Assembly (NCBI GenBank): GCA_903916255.1
Contig: CAIWVW010000034.1
Location: 1 to 64,000 of the forward strand
Source: an uncultured Bacteroidota bacterium
Lineage (GTDB): Bacteria > Bacteroidota > Bacteroidia > JABEUT01
Direction: 5' to 3'
Length of the DNA: 64,000 bases
Shown here: positions 8,631 through 18,230 of the stretch, one piece after another
Position numbering within the stretch: position 1 is the first letter of the stretch
How the letters are laid out: the number at the start of each line of letters is the position of its first letter
Translations under genes and position numbers: made by a program
The notes under the pieces: generated by a model
Database searches by the model: none
What the model was told of the DNA's origin: nothing
The model's input: the letters and a program-made list of their open reading frames with translations, nothing else

Positions 8631-10172
8631 ATGGAAAACAAACATAAACTCTTAAACGATAAAATAGCCGAAGCCAAATTGGGCGGAGGACAAGAACGCA
8701 TCAATTCGCAGCATAAAAAAGGCAAACTTACCGCCCGCGAGCGGGTTGCCCTGCTTATGGACGAAGGCAGCTTTGAAGAAATAGGCATGTTCGTCACCGC
8801 CCGTGAAAGCAATTTCGGCACCGAGCGCGAGCAGTTTTTAGGGGATGGCGTTATTACAGGATACGGTACTATTAATGGCAGGTTAACGTATGTATTTGCC
8901 CAAGATTTTACCGTCTATGGCGGTTCATTGTCGGAGGCGCATGCCGAAAAAATTTGCCGCATATTGGATTTAGCCATGAAAAACGGTGCACCTGTTATCG
9001 GGCTCAATGACTCCGGCGGTGCCCGCATACAGGAAGGGGTTGTATCACTCGGCGGCTATGCAGATATTTTTTATCGTAATACAAGGGCATCAGGTGTTAT
9101 ACCGCAGCTTTCTGCTATCATGGGCCCTTGCGCTGGCGGTGCGGTATACTCTCCTGCTATAACTGACTTTATTTTGATGGTGGAACATACTTCTTATATG
9201 TTTGTCACCGGCCCCAATGTGGTTAAAACCGTAACCCATGAGGTTGTTACCTCGGAAGAATTAGGCGGTGCTTCCACGCACTCAGCTAAATCGGGTGTGG
9301 CGCATTTTTCCTGTGCCAATGGGGTAGAGTGTATCCAATATTTAAAAACATTATTGAGCTATATTCCGCAAAACTGCGAGGAGGATGCCCCTTCAGTACC
9401 TTATGAACCAAGCAATGAAAGCCGCCCTGCACTTACTAACCTTGTTCCGGAAAACCCTAATCAGCCGTATGATATAAGGGAGGTCATTTCCGAAGTAACT
9501 GATGCCGACAGTTTTTTTGAAGTGCATAAAAATTATGCTGAAAATATAATTGTCGGTTTTGCCCGTTTGGCAGGAAAAAGCATTGGTATTGTTGCCAATC
9601 AGCCTGCTTTCCTTGCAGGAGTGTTAGATAATAAATCATCCACCAAAGCAGCCCGTTTTGTTCGTTTCTGCGACAGCTTTAATATTCCCTTATTGGTATT
9701 TGAAGATGTACCGGGTTTCCTTCCGGGCACTGACCAGGAATGGAACGGAATCATCTCCAACGGAGCTAAATTGCTCTATGCATTCTGCGAAGCCACTGTA
9801 CCCCGTATCACCGTTATCACACGTAAAGCCTACGGAGGAGCATACGATGTGATGAACTCCAAACACATAGGTGCCGATATGAACTATGCCTGGCCCACTG
9901 CCGAAATTGCAGTTATGGGTGCCAAAGGCGCTACCGAAATTATCTTTAAAAAGGAAATTACGGAAGCCAAAGACCCGACCGCCAAGCTGAAAGAGAAAGA
10001 AGCCGAATATATTTCGCACTTTGCCAACCCTTACAGGGCCGCTGAAAGAGGTTATGTGGATGAAGTTATTATGCCTGAAGATACCCGTATTAAACTCATC
10101 AAAGCGTTTGATATGCTGAAAAACAAGGTGGATACGCTACCTAAAAAGAAACACGGGAATATTCCCCTATGA
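8631..10172 (+). CDS. Acyl-CoA carboxylase beta subunit (carboxyltransferase)
   Basis: Carboxyltransferase subunit (513 residues) of a biotin-dependent acyl-CoA carboxylase such as propionyl-CoA carboxylase. It moves the carboxyl group from biotin to acyl-CoA; the product of a propionyl enzyme is methylmalonyl-CoA. Features include the N-terminal [19 protein letters not shown], two crotonase-like halves, the first oxyanion-type patch [12 protein letters not shown] near residue 165 and the second [10 protein letters not shown] near 400. Length and both motifs fit PccB/MmdA enzymes. The alpha (biotin carboxylase) and biotin-carrier genes are not in the window, so the exact enzyme, including a sodium-pump decarboxylase alternative, is not settled. 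Confidence 0.92.
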   Translation: MENKHKLLNDKIAEAKLGGGQERINSQHKKGKLTARERVALLMDEGSFEEIGMFVTARESNFGTEREQFLGDGVITGYGTINGRLTYVFAQDFTVYGGSLSEAHAEKICRILDLAMKNGAPVIGLNDSGGARIQEGVVSLGGYADIFYRNTRASGVIPQLSAIMGPCAGGAVYSPAITDFILMVEHTSYMFVTGPNVVKTVTHEVVTSEELGGASTHSAKSGVAHFSCANGVECIQYLKTLLSYIPQNCEEDAPSVPYEPSNESRPALTNLVPENPNQPYDIREVISEVTDADSFFEVHKNYAENIIVGFARLAGKSIGIVANQPAFLAGVLDNKSSTKAARFVRFCDSFNIPLLVFEDVPGFLPGTDQEWNGIISNGAKLLYAFCEATVPRITVITRKAYGGAYDVMNSKHIGADMNYAWPTAEIAVMGAKGATEIIFKKEITEAKDPTAKLKEKEAEYISHFANPYRAAERGYVDEVIMPEDTRIKLIKAFDMLKNKVDTLPKKKHGNIPL

Positions 10173-10227
10173 GGAATTTTAAATGTTGAATGCTTAATGT
10201 TAAATAAAAAAGCAGAGACAAAAGAGA

Positions 10228-10578
10228 ATGCCAAAGGATAATGTGATACTGGATAAAACGTTTCAATTTTCATTGAACATTATTGATGTTTATAAAAAGC
10301 TTATTGGAGTCAATGAATATGTTCTTTCAAGACAATTATTGAGGGCGGGTACTAGCATTGGGGCCAATGTAAATGAAGCAACAGCTGGGCAGACCAAGAA
10401 GGACTTCATTACTAAAATGGCAGTTGCGTCAAAGGAAGCCAGAGAAACCAGATACTAGCTTATGTTATTGGAAAAGAGCTAGTTTGTTAATTGGGATTAT
10501 ACTAAGCTTTTGAAAGAGATTGATGAAATTATTAATATCCTCACAGCCATTGTAAAAACTTCACAAGAAACAGAATAA
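10228..10578 (+). pseudogene. Four-helix-bundle protein (23S rRNA IVP-like), broken by two TAG codons
   Basis: Reads as a member of the four-helix-bundle family first known from intervening sequences in 23S rRNA genes (RQLLRAGTSIGANVNEA is the family core). The frame stops at a TAG at 10456-10458, exactly where the family has the Trp of a RYWL motif. It then resumes in the same frame as LMLLEKS, meets a second TAG at 10480-10482 and runs on as FVNWDYTKLLKEIDEIINIL to a TAA at 10576-10578. Each TAG is one transition from a sense codon (TGG or CAG). The full frame of about 116 codons is the usual family length. Best read as a recent pseudogene; the first 76 residues could still be made. Confidence 0.75.
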
Positions 10579-10646
10579 GATATAGGCAAACTCTCTGTAT
10601 TTCATTCAAAATTTAAAATTCAAAATCCAAAATCTGGAATTACTGT

Positions 10647-10654
10647 TATCTTTG
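10647..10654 (+). promoter_or_regulatory. -7 promoter box of the PorW/SprE-like gene
   Basis: TATCTTTG followed by C matches the TAnnTTTG consensus and lies 50 bp before the TTG start at 10705. Confidence 0.6.
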
Positions 10655-10704
10655 CACACTAAAATCACACTTTATAGGTTATATATTTACCTTTTTTTAA
10701 GTCG

Positions 10705-13314
10705 TTGACCAAACAAAATATATTCCGTTTATCGGCTATAGCCCTTGTGCTGTGGGGTTTGTCTGCTTGTACTACCTCCAAGAACACTTGGCTTACCCGT
10801 ACTTTTCATAACACCTGTGCCCACTATAACGGATATTTTTGGGGTAAGCTTGCTTACGACGAAGGTATCGACAACCTGAATAAAACCCATAAGGACGACT
10901 ACACCGATATTATTCCCGTTTACGTTTACCCCGACCCGCCCGAAGCCCCTGCCCTTTATCCGCAAATGAGCCGTGCCATTAAAAAGGCGGATACCATGAT
11001 TCAGAAGCATACTATTACCGATAAGGCCAAGCATGAAATACCTGATGCCGTTCATTACATAAAGTATTGCTACTTGCTGCTTGCCCAGGCCCACCTCTAT
11101 AAAAATGACCTGATACAGGCCAGCGATATAATGGAATATGCTACCAAGGAATACCGCAAAACCGATTTCCGGTTTGAAGCATTGATATGGCAGGCAAGGG
11201 TATTCAACCAGTTGGGTTCGGTAAGTAAGGCCGAAGAGGTAGTAGACCTCTTGCGAAGCAGTAAGAAGGTACCACCCAAGATAATGCCCGAGATTTTCGC
11301 GGTTGTGGCCGATTGGAACATGCGCATAGGCCAATATCCCGAGGTGGAAGCACAGCTTTTGCGTGCCATGAAATATGAAAAAAATAAAAAGGTAAAGGCT
11401 CGCTATTGCTTCATAATTGGACAAATAGAAGAAAGACAGGGCGAAACCCAAAAGGCGTACAACTACTACACCCAGTGTCTTAGCCTGCATCCATATAACG
11501 AACTGGACTTTGAAGCCCGTATTAAAAGAGCCTTGTTATTTATGGGCGGACCCAAGGAAAATGAACGGATTAAGGCTGATTTGGCCAAAATGTTAAAGCC
11601 CACCAAATATATCGATGACAGGGACCAGATTTATTATGCCCTTGCTGAAATTGCATTGAAGGAGAAGAATGAAGAATTGGGAACCGAAGATTTGCACAAA
11701 TCGGTAAAGGCAAGCACCACCAATAAAATTCAAAAGGCTATATCCTACCTTGCATTGGGCAACCTTGCATTCGACTATGAAAACTACCGTGCCGCAAAAA
11801 AATTTTACGACAGCACAATTGTTGCGCTTCCTCTAAAATACAGGGGCCGGGATTCTATAGTTGCCAAGAAAAATAACCTGGACAAATTAGTGCGCGATTT
11901 GAATGTAATAGACCGTGAAGACAGCCTGCAAAAAATAGCCAAGCGCGGGGAAAAAGGCGCAGAACAATACGTTGACAGCCTTATTGCAGTGCAAAAGAAG
12001 TTGGAAGAAGAGAAAAAGGAACAGGATAAACAGGCAGCCGAAGCAGCCCAAAATCAGGGGCCGCAACCGAATGCATCAAACGGAAAATGGTATTTCTATA
12101 ACCCCAGTGCGGTAAGCCAGGGAATAGCCGAGTTTACATCCAAATGGGGAAACCGTCCGCTAGAAGATAACTGGAGGCGGAGCAAAAAAATATCGGATAA
12201 CCTGGCAGGCGGGAACGAAAATGGAAACGATACCGCTAAAAAGGCAGTTGTAGCAAAAAAGGATTCTGCACAAAATAACTATAATGCAAGCAGTTACCTG
12301 AAAAATATACCGTTTACGGAGGCTAAAATGAAAGCATCCAAGGATACCCTTATAGAAGCGTACTATAATGTGGGTTTTATTTACAAGGAATACATTAAAA
12401 ACTACCATCGTGGTGAAGATGATTTTGAAACTATGCTGGGCCGTTTCCCGGATAATAAGTATAAGCTGATAGTTTACTATGATTTGTATCTTATGTACAC
12501 CCAAACGGGTAATTCGGAAAGAGCTGATTACTATAAGAATATATTGCTTGGCAAATACCCTGATACGGAATACGCCATGCTTATAAAGGACCCTGAAAAA
12601 TACCGCCAGCAGCAGGCTGCCAGCCGTCAGGAAATCCTGAAGATTTATTCAGCTACGCTGGAATCGTATAAGGCGGCTAACTATGCCGAAGTATTGAATG
12701 ATTGCGCCCAGGTAGATTCATTATTTCCAAAGAATACCGAAATGGCCAAATTTGCTTTTATGCAGGCTAAAGCCATCGGGCACATGCAAGGGATAGATGC
12801 CTATAAGAACGCACTGGAAAAAGTGGTTATTCAATATCCTAAAGATACCCTTCGTATTGTTGCCCAATCTATCCTTGATTACCTGAACAAAAAGAAAGAA
12901 GCGGCTCCACCACCGGTAGCACCTAAAACAGACACCGTACCTGTGGTATATTCCAATGATGTCGACTCAACCTTTTTCTATATCCTTACCATAGATAACA
13001 GGCAATCGAGCAAGGTAAATACCGTTAAGAATGCTATTAGTGATATGAATACAAGAATATATAGCCAGAACCAGTTTACCATGGACGATATTTTCCTTAA
13101 CAGCAACCAGCAAATGCTTGTAGTTCATAAGTTTGCTTCGGCGGCAGCGGCCAAAGACTATTACAATTATGTAACCAGCAACCCCGACTTGCTGAAAGCA
13201 ATTCCTACCGGTTCCTACCAGTCATTCTATATATCCGATAAAAACTTCCATATCCTTTTCAAACATGGCATAAGCGATGAGTATGTCAAGTTTTTTAACG
13301 ATAATCTGAAATAA
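10705..13314 (+). CDS. porW: PorW/SprE-like T9SS TPR lipoprotein
   Basis: Large lipoprotein (869 residues) related to PorW of Porphyromonas and SprE of Flavobacterium, needed for type IX secretion and gliding. The lipobox is LSAC near residue 21, followed by the family-typical segment NTWLTRTFHNTCAHYNGYF. Tetratricopeptide-like helical repeats cover residues ~60-400 and ~540-700, separated by a Lys/Glu/Gln-rich coiled-coil-like linker (~400-450). The C-terminal ~110 residues form a distinct FYILTIDNRQSSKVNTVK domain. The likely start is TTG, just before TKQNIF, because the leader needs it. Its location in the periplasm at the outer or inner membrane is inferred from the lipobox. Confidence 0.85.
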   Translation: MTKQNIFRLSAIALVLWGLSACTTSKNTWLTRTFHNTCAHYNGYFWGKLAYDEGIDNLNKTHKDDYTDIIPVYVYPDPPEAPALYPQMSRAIKKADTMIQKHTITDKAKHEIPDAVHYIKYCYLLLAQAHLYKNDLIQASDIMEYATKEYRKTDFRFEALIWQARVFNQLGSVSKAEEVVDLLRSSKKVPPKIMPEIFAVVADWNMRIGQYPEVEAQLLRAMKYEKNKKVKARYCFIIGQIEERQGETQKAYNYYTQCLSLHPYNELDFEARIKRALLFMGGPKENERIKADLAKMLKPTKYIDDRDQIYYALAEIALKEKNEELGTEDLHKSVKASTTNKIQKAISYLALGNLAFDYENYRAAKKFYDSTIVALPLKYRGRDSIVAKKNNLDKLVRDLNVIDREDSLQKIAKRGEKGAEQYVDSLIAVQKKLEEEKKEQDKQAAEAAQNQGPQPNASNGKWYFYNPSAVSQGIAEFTSKWGNRPLEDNWRRSKKISDNLAGGNENGNDTAKKAVVAKKDSAQNNYNASSYLKNIPFTEAKMKASKDTLIEAYYNVGFIYKEYIKNYHRGEDDFETMLGRFPDNKYKLIVYYDLYLMYTQTGNSERADYYKNILLGKYPDTEYAMLIKDPEKYRQQQAASRQEILKIYSATLESYKAANYAEVLNDCAQVDSLFPKNTEMAKFAFMQAKAIGHMQGIDAYKNALEKVVIQYPKDTLRIVAQSILDYLNKKKEAAPPPVAPKTDTVPVVYSNDVDSTFFYILTIDNRQSSKVNTVKNAISDMNTRIYSQNQFTMDDIFLNSNQQMLVVHKFASAAAAKDYYNYVTSNPDLLKAIPTGSYQSFYISDKNFHILFKHGISDEYVKFFNDNLK

Positions 13315-13355
13315 AAATGTGACGGGAGTCAATTCCCTGCTATTGGTGAATTGCA

Positions 13356-13363
13356 TACCTTTG
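13356..13363 (+). promoter_or_regulatory. -7 promoter box of the hydroxylase-like gene
   Basis: TACCTTTG followed by CA matches TAnnTTTG(C) and lies 18 bp before the ATG at 13382, giving a very short leader. Confidence 0.6.
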
Positions 13364-13381
13364 CAACCGCTATTTTAAATT

Positions 13382-14002
13382 ATGGAAAAGAATTTTGTTT
13401 CGAATAAAGATGAATCGGTAGTGATGTTTAAAAGCCCTGTGCTCGATAAAATGTCGCGCATACACTGGTCCGTTCCGCTATATTTATTTGTGCCTGTTGT
13501 GCTTTTCTTTCTCTATCGCTCTATTTTCATGCTTCACCTTGGCGCGCTGGTAATTGCCGGATTTTACATTGCCGGTATTTTTGTATGGACCTTATTGGAA
13601 TATGTCCTTCACCGTTGGGTATTTCATACTCCCTTGCCCGGTGAATTAGGCAGGAGGCTCCATTTTATTATTCATGGTGTGCACCACGATTACCCGAATG
13701 ATACCCATAGGTTGGTAATGGTACCATCACTAAGCATACCGCTGGCTTTTGTGGTCTATTTTATTTTCTGGGCCCTCTTGGGAAATATATATGTAGCTCC
13801 GCTTTTCGCCGGTATAGTTACCGGATATTTAGTTTATGATATGACGCACTACGCTATTCACCACTATGGTTTTAAAAGCAAATACTGGCTCAATTTAAAA
13901 GTGAACCACATGAAACACCACTATCAGCAACCCGACAGGGGGTATGGTGTCAGTTCCATTCTTTGGGATGTGATTTTCCAGAGTAAGTTTAAACAAAAAT
14001 AG
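13382..14002 (+). CDS. Fatty acid hydroxylase / sterol desaturase family membrane protein
   Basis: Integral membrane di-iron oxygenase candidate of 206 residues. Four hydrophobic segments alternate with the His-rich boxes typical of the family: LHRWVFH near residue 77, HFIIHGVHHDYP near 95, THYAIHHYG near 158 and VNHMKHHYQ near 178. The arrangement is closest to the fatty acid 2-hydroxylase (FA2H/Scs7) type without its cytochrome b5 domain. Such an enzyme would 2-hydroxylate fatty acids of sphingolipids or lipid A-type lipids; the substrate is inferred only. It stands alone between the PorW-like gene and a convergent TMTC-like gene. Confidence 0.88.
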   Translation: MEKNFVSNKDESVVMFKSPVLDKMSRIHWSVPLYLFVPVVLFFLYRSIFMLHLGALVIAGFYIAGIFVWTLLEYVLHRWVFHTPLPGELGRRLHFIIHGVHHDYPNDTHRLVMVPSLSIPLAFVVYFIFWALLGNIYVAPLFAGIVTGYLVYDMTHYAIHHYGFKSKYWLNLKVNHMKHHYQQPDRGYGVSSILWDVIFQSKFKQK

Positions 14003-14026
14003 CGTTTATTTATTTTCTTTTGGTAA

Positions 14027-14054
14027 GATTGCTTAGTTCCTTGCAATGACGATT
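14027..14054. repeat. Half copy of the CATTGCGAGG palindrome family
   Basis: AGATTGCTTAGTTCCTTGCAATGACGAT corresponds to the right arm of the complete element at 43.86 kb. It lies in the 98-bp gap between two convergent genes. Confidence 0.55.
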
Positions 14055-14100
14055 GGAGTCCAAATGTAACTTTAACCTTTTTACTTTCACCTTTCAACTC

Positions 14101-16053
14101 TTAGCGGTGCCCTAACTGCTGCGCTTCCTTGGTAAATTCGTCTGCTTTTTGCACATCACCTTTGTCTTTATAAATTACAGAAAGGTTGTAAGCTGCATTT
14201 CCCGGCAAATTATATGAAGCATTTTGTTTCATCACGGGCATAGCCAGCGTCTTGTTAAAATCATCAGCTGCATTATCCACTTTTCCCATACTATATTCGG
14301 CAACGCCCCGATTGAAGTAATAAAGTGCATTATCAGGATTCATTCGTAGCAGAATATTGTAATCATTTATCGCTTCCGCATATTGCTTGGTTGCCACATG
14401 TGCAAAACTGATATTGTTATATAGTCCTTCATCATATGCATAAATGCTTTTAGCTTTATTATAGTAATAAAACGCCGCCGGGTAATTACCGGTATCGGCA
14501 TTTATAATTCCCAAATTCCTATACGACATAAACTGGTTGCTGTCTATTTGCAACGATATTGTCAGGTATTCTGCTGCCGCTTTCATATTATGCAACGACA
14601 TTAATACGCTTCCCATATTGCAATATGCATCTGCATCTCGCAAATGCATTTTGTTTATCAATACATCATAGCACTTGTAAGCATCTTCCGGCCGACCATT
14701 TTCACCGTAAAATACGCCGAGATATTTGTACGCCTGCGGCACTTTCTCGGGGTATTGGTTTATAACATCCGTCAGCATAGCTTCTGTATCATGCCATGCC
14801 TGTGTGCGCTCATAACAAAAATAACCGAGATAGACCGAGAATACCAGTCCGCTTATAACAACAGCGTTCTTAATTATTACATCGTTTTTCTGAAACAACT
14901 CATTTATAAAGTAAGCAAGTATGAACAGCAAACCTATATATGACATATACGAATATCGGTCGGATATAATAGCGGAACCCACCGAAAGGAATTGTAACAC
15001 CAATGCAATATTCACCAGATAAAACCCAAAACCGAAAGCTGAAACTTTAAACCATGTTTTATTTTTTTTATAGGTGTAATACAATGGTCCCGCAGTAATA
15101 ATAATTACAAGTAAGGGCCTTATATAAAAAGAGCCCGGCAGGCTTTCTCCCGGATTCATAGGGTAGGGGTAGAATCCGGAAAGATGCAAGGGGTAAAACA
15201 GTTTGATGATATATTCCAGGAAGCTATAGGATGCAATAAAAAAGCGTTGCGATAGCGAAAACGTATATTCAAGTGCATGTGCTTCTTTTTGGGTGTGCAA
15301 TGTGAGAACTCCAATAATTAATGACAATATGAAGAATGGAACTTTTTCAAGCCATACATTCGATTTGAATTTGCGGCTCAATAAAAAATCAATCAGTAAA
15401 AGCGATGCCGGAAACACCACTGCCATGGGCTTCGACATGCAGGAACAAATAAATAATAAAAATGTGTAAACAAGCCATTTTATTTTTTTGTTTTTCAAAT
15501 AGGTGCTATAGGTTAACAAGCCCGATAAGTAGAAGAAGGTATACAGCACATCTTTGCGCTCGAATAACCACCCTACCGACTCTACGTGCATAGGATGGAT
15601 GCCAAACCAAAGCGATGCTATTCCAGCAATGATTAGGGATTGTTCCGGTTTGGTATTGTTCCGGAATTGGTTCATCAAATTCCTGATTACAAAAAACACT
15701 AAAGCCGTATTGGCAATATGCAAGGCCACATTGGTGAAGAAATATCCGAACGGAGTATATTTTGAAAAATAATAGTTCAGCGAATAAGACAGCATGGTAA
15801 GCGGTTGCCAGTTAGCGCCAAACTCATGCGAAAAGAGATACTTTATATTTTCCCATGAAAGCCTGCGCAGGTGAATATTGTTGAGAATAAACTGGTTGTC
15901 GTCCCAAAATAAAAATTGGTTGTTGAAAGTATTACTGAAACAAATAGCCGTTATAATGCAAATCCCTATGGGAACGGCAAAATCCATGGCCGATTTGGAT
16001 TTTATCTCCAAAGCCAAAGGCACCAGTTTGTTTTTTTTAGGAGCTTGTTTCAC
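14101..16053 (-). CDS. TMTC/PMT-like multispanning membrane protein with C-terminal TPRs
   Basis: Polytopic membrane protein (650 residues). The first ~420 residues have about ten hydrophobic segments and the conserved loop HPMHVESVGWLFERKD, diagnostic of TMTC-type (DUF1736-containing) O-mannosyltransferase relatives. Residues ~440-650 are tetratricopeptide repeats (AYKYLGVFYGENGRPEDAY and following). A role as a glycosyltransferase using a lipid-linked sugar is inferred from the family. The start shown is a GTG at 16053, but a -7 box at 16060-16067 would place transcription onset close to it. The first ATG, at 15987 (MDFAVPIGICII), is a good alternative that starts right at the first membrane segment. 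Confidence 0.75.
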   Translation of the reverse strand: MKQAPKKNKLVPLALEIKSKSAMDFAVPIGICIITAICFSNTFNNQFLFWDDNQFILNNIHLRRLSWENIKYLFSHEFGANWQPLTMLSYSLNYYFSKYTPFGYFFTNVALHIANTALVFFVIRNLMNQFRNNTKPEQSLIIAGIASLWFGIHPMHVESVGWLFERKDVLYTFFYLSGLLTYSTYLKNKKIKWLVYTFLLFICSCMSKPMAVVFPASLLLIDFLLSRKFKSNVWLEKVPFFILSLIIGVLTLHTQKEAHALEYTFSLSQRFFIASYSFLEYIIKLFYPLHLSGFYPYPMNPGESLPGSFYIRPLLVIIITAGPLYYTYKKNKTWFKVSAFGFGFYLVNIALVLQFLSVGSAIISDRYSYMSYIGLLFILAYFINELFQKNDVIIKNAVVISGLVFSVYLGYFCYERTQAWHDTEAMLTDVINQYPEKVPQAYKYLGVFYGENGRPEDAYKCYDVLINKMHLRDADAYCNMGSVLMSLHNMKAAAEYLTISLQIDSNQFMSYRNLGIINADTGNYPAAFYYYNKAKSIYAYDEGLYNNISFAHVATKQYAEAINDYNILLRMNPDNALYYFNRGVAEYSMGKVDNAADDFNKTLAMPVMKQNASYNLPGNAAYNLSVIYKDKGDVQKADEFTKEAQQLGHR

Positions 16054-16059
16054 TTATTG

Positions 16060-16067
16060 CAAATATA
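16060..16067 (-). promoter_or_regulatory. -7 promoter box of the TMTC-like gene
   Basis: Minus-strand TATATTTG matches TAnnTTTG. Its closeness to the GTG at 16053 suggests that translation really starts at the ATG at 15987. Confidence 0.5.
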
Positions 16068-16088
16068 TAGGATTTGTTTTGTTAAGTA

Positions 16089-16180
16089 TTTAAACCATAG
16101 TAGAAAAACCAATTCCTCTCATAACTATCCTTATTAATAAGGTTGGTATAATTGTGGTGTGTAATTTCTACTAAAGTTAA
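16089..16180. repeat. Inverted TTTcTACTAAAGTTtA motif pair
   Basis: TTTAAACCATAGTAGAAA at 16089-16106 and TTTCTACTAAAGTTAA at 16165-16180 form an imperfect inverted repeat around ~58 bp that also holds the small palindrome CCTTATTAATAAGG. A better copy of the same motif pair is at 22228-22292. It sits between the divergently transcribed TMTC-like and PaiB-like genes. Confidence 0.55.
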
Positions 16181-16216
16181 TACCATGTAAGGCTAATCGC
16201 TATTGAAGAAATTTAT

Positions 16217-16224
16217 TATATTTG
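16217..16224 (+). promoter_or_regulatory. -7 promoter box of the PaiB-like gene
   Basis: TATATTTG matches TAnnTTTG and lies 25 bp before the ATG at 16250. Confidence 0.55.
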
Positions 16225-16249
16225 AATTCCGCAGGCTATATATACGAAT

Positions 16250-16861
16250 ATGTACACCCCAAAATATCACCAGATAACAGACCGTGTTGAAATTATTGCT
16301 TTTATGAAGCAATATAACTTCGGGGCTATTGTTACTTCCAACAATAATGAGCTTACTGCTACGCATTTGCCATTTGTTATTTCGGAGGAAGGGGAAAACC
16401 TGATTATATATGGACATTGCGCCAAAGCGAATAAACAGTGGCAGGAAATGGAACAAAATACCGTTTTGGTAATTTTTGCCGAACCTCATGCCTATGTTTC
16501 ACCCAGCCATTATGAACATAAAATAAATGTACCCACCTGGAATTATGCCGCCGTTCATGCCTATGGAAAAGTGCAGGTAATAGAAAATCCGGAAGGGATA
16601 ATAGAGGTGATGGAACGCTCATTCGATTTTTTTGAACCGGGCTATAGAGAGCAATGGAAAAACCTTCCTGAAGAGTATGTTAACGGGTTATTAAATGGGG
16701 TGGTTGCCTTTAAAATTCTGGTAACAGACTTGCAGGGAAAAAAGAAGCTCAGCCAGAACAGAACCGAGAACGAAAGACAGGTCATTATCGAGTCGTTTTC
16801 CGATAGCAACGACCACCATGAAAGGGAGATAGCCGACCTTATGAAAAAGCTGGAAATTTAG
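16250..16861 (+). CDS. PaiB-like FMN-binding split-barrel protein
   Basis: Protein of 203 residues in the family annotated as FMN-binding negative transcriptional regulators (PaiB of Bacillus). Characteristic segments are MYTPKYHQITDRVEIIAFM at the start, HLPFVISEEGENLIIYGH near residue 45, EPHAYVSPSHYE near 80, VPTWNYAAVHAYG near 92 and KLSQNRTENER near 163. The fold is a flavin-reductase-like split barrel. A regulatory role is known for few members, so the function here is uncertain. It has its own promoter and lies 135 bp before the Fic gene, which also has one. Confidence 0.88.
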   Translation: MYTPKYHQITDRVEIIAFMKQYNFGAIVTSNNNELTATHLPFVISEEGENLIIYGHCAKANKQWQEMEQNTVLVIFAEPHAYVSPSHYEHKINVPTWNYAAVHAYGKVQVIENPEGIIEVMERSFDFFEPGYREQWKNLPEEYVNGLLNGVVAFKILVTDLQGKKKLSQNRTENERQVIIESFSDSNDHHEREIADLMKKLEI

Positions 16862-16942
16862 ATTCCATTTTCTACCCTTTTAAAATGGGCTAATATGCAT
16901 GTTTTTTCTTAAAATGCCTATACGTTGCATTCTAAATTATAG

Positions 16943-16950
16943 TATATTTG
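16943..16950 (+). promoter_or_regulatory. -7 promoter box of the Fic-SRAP operon
   Basis: TATATTTG matches TAnnTTTG and lies 46 bp before the ATG at 16997. A TTG at 16925-16927 is a weak candidate for the -33 element. Confidence 0.55.
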
Positions 16951-16996
16951 TCTTTAATAATGTACAGTTTAATGTCCCAAATTATTAGATTATAAC

Positions 16997-18226
16997 ATGT
17001 TAACAAGCAAATATATAAATTCGACAGGTGGAGTAACTTCTTTTAAAAATGTCGAATTAAGTGTGCATAAGCATGCATTTATATTGGGTAAAATTGTGGC
17101 TTATCTTGAAGATTTGAATAATATTTCGCTTTTGCCGCAAGTCAGGAATGAATATTTAAGGTCTAAAATTGCTTCAGGAATATACTCGGTTCTGGCATGG
17201 GAAGAAAGTGAGATTAAACTTGAACAGATAGCGCAAATTCAAGCCGGAAATTCATTGCCTGCCGGGAAGGTTTTTTTAGAGGACAGGATTAAAAAAATGC
17301 TGGCTGCCGAGCATGATTTGTATAAGGATATTGCGATAGAAAAAAAGCATACGCAAATCACCCCGGACTTCATAAAAAAAATGCATTTGAAAACTATCGC
17401 GGAAGATGTGGCGTTTTCTCCTGAACAGGAAGAATGGTTGGATGGTTTTTGCAGTTGGGTGAATTCTGAAGTTGTTCCCATACATCCTGAAACGGAAGTA
17501 AAAGCAATTCTTAAAGCTATCTTGACGCAGGCGTATTTCGAATGGATGCAACCTTTCAACTCCGGAAGCAAACAAACCGGCCAATTGCTTGAAATGGCTC
17601 TTTTGTTGGAGGGTGGTATACCTTACCTTGTTGCCCATATATTACCCGTGTTTTATTATGAAACCCGAAGCTTATATCAACGAAGGCTGGACATAGTAAG
17701 TAAGGATGAAAATCCGAACAGCTTTATAGAATATGCATTACAGGGTTTCTGCGACGGGTTGGAAGATATATTGCAGACGCTGCAGGCGCAGCAGTTCGTA
17801 ATTACCTGGCAGCATTATATCGATACTACCCTTGCAAACGATGAAGATGCTATTAAGAAAGTAACTATCCGCCGGAAATTACTAATGCATGCATTTCCTC
17901 TGAATTTGGAAGATGGCCAGAAGTTTGAAGATGTTTTGGTGCTTACTCCGGCCATTGCCAGGGTATATGCCAAAAGTTCCAAAACAGCCCGGCGCGATTT
18001 ACAGGCATTGATAGACCTTGGTTTACTCACTAAGAAAAAGATGAAATATTACCCTAACGTAACAGCCATACTTGGAGAAATGGCGCTTAAATCGTCACTT
18101 GTTAAACTGGAACAACTAAAGAAAAAGGAAATCAAATATTCTCACCATGTAATGCCCATGATAGGGGCAATGGAACTTAAATCGGAATTGCTGCAAACCC
18201 TCAACGAGCTAAACGGCGGCGAGTAA
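16997..18226 (+). CDS. Fic-fold protein with degenerate active-site motif
   Basis: Protein of 409 residues with the layout of a Fic family protein: N-terminal helical region, Fic core (~residues 125-235) and C-terminal winged-helix-like part (~300-370, VYAKSSKTARRDLQALIDLGLL). In the position of the catalytic loop HPFxDGNGRxxR it reads QPFNSGSKQTGQ (residues 185-196). The catalytic His, the Asp, the Asn and both Arg are replaced, although the flanking helix and the downstream hydrophobic segment and YYETRSLYQRRLD stretch align well. AMP transfer by the known mechanism is therefore not expected. The stop codon is 4 bp before the SRAP gene, so the two are probably co-translated. A binding, regulatory or altered-substrate role is possible. 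Confidence 0.75.
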   Translation: MLTSKYINSTGGVTSFKNVELSVHKHAFILGKIVAYLEDLNNISLLPQVRNEYLRSKIASGIYSVLAWEESEIKLEQIAQIQAGNSLPAGKVFLEDRIKKMLAAEHDLYKDIAIEKKHTQITPDFIKKMHLKTIAEDVAFSPEQEEWLDGFCSWVNSEVVPIHPETEVKAILKAILTQAYFEWMQPFNSGSKQTGQLLEMALLLEGGIPYLVAHILPVFYYETRSLYQRRLDIVSKDENPNSFIEYALQGFCDGLEDILQTLQAQQFVITWQHYIDTTLANDEDAIKKVTIRRKLLMHAFPLNLEDGQKFEDVLVLTPAIARVYAKSSKTARRDLQALIDLGLLTKKKMKYYPNVTAILGEMALKSSLVKLEQLKKKEIKYSHHVMPMIGAMELKSELLQTLNELNGGE

Positions 18227-18230
18227 AAAG

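Noticed and set aside
10456-10482. TAG read as a sense codon (stop-codon reassignment).
   Set aside because: The second TAG is not at a Trp site, so no single reassignment explains both, and TGG and CAG are used normally throughout the window. Two mutations are simpler.
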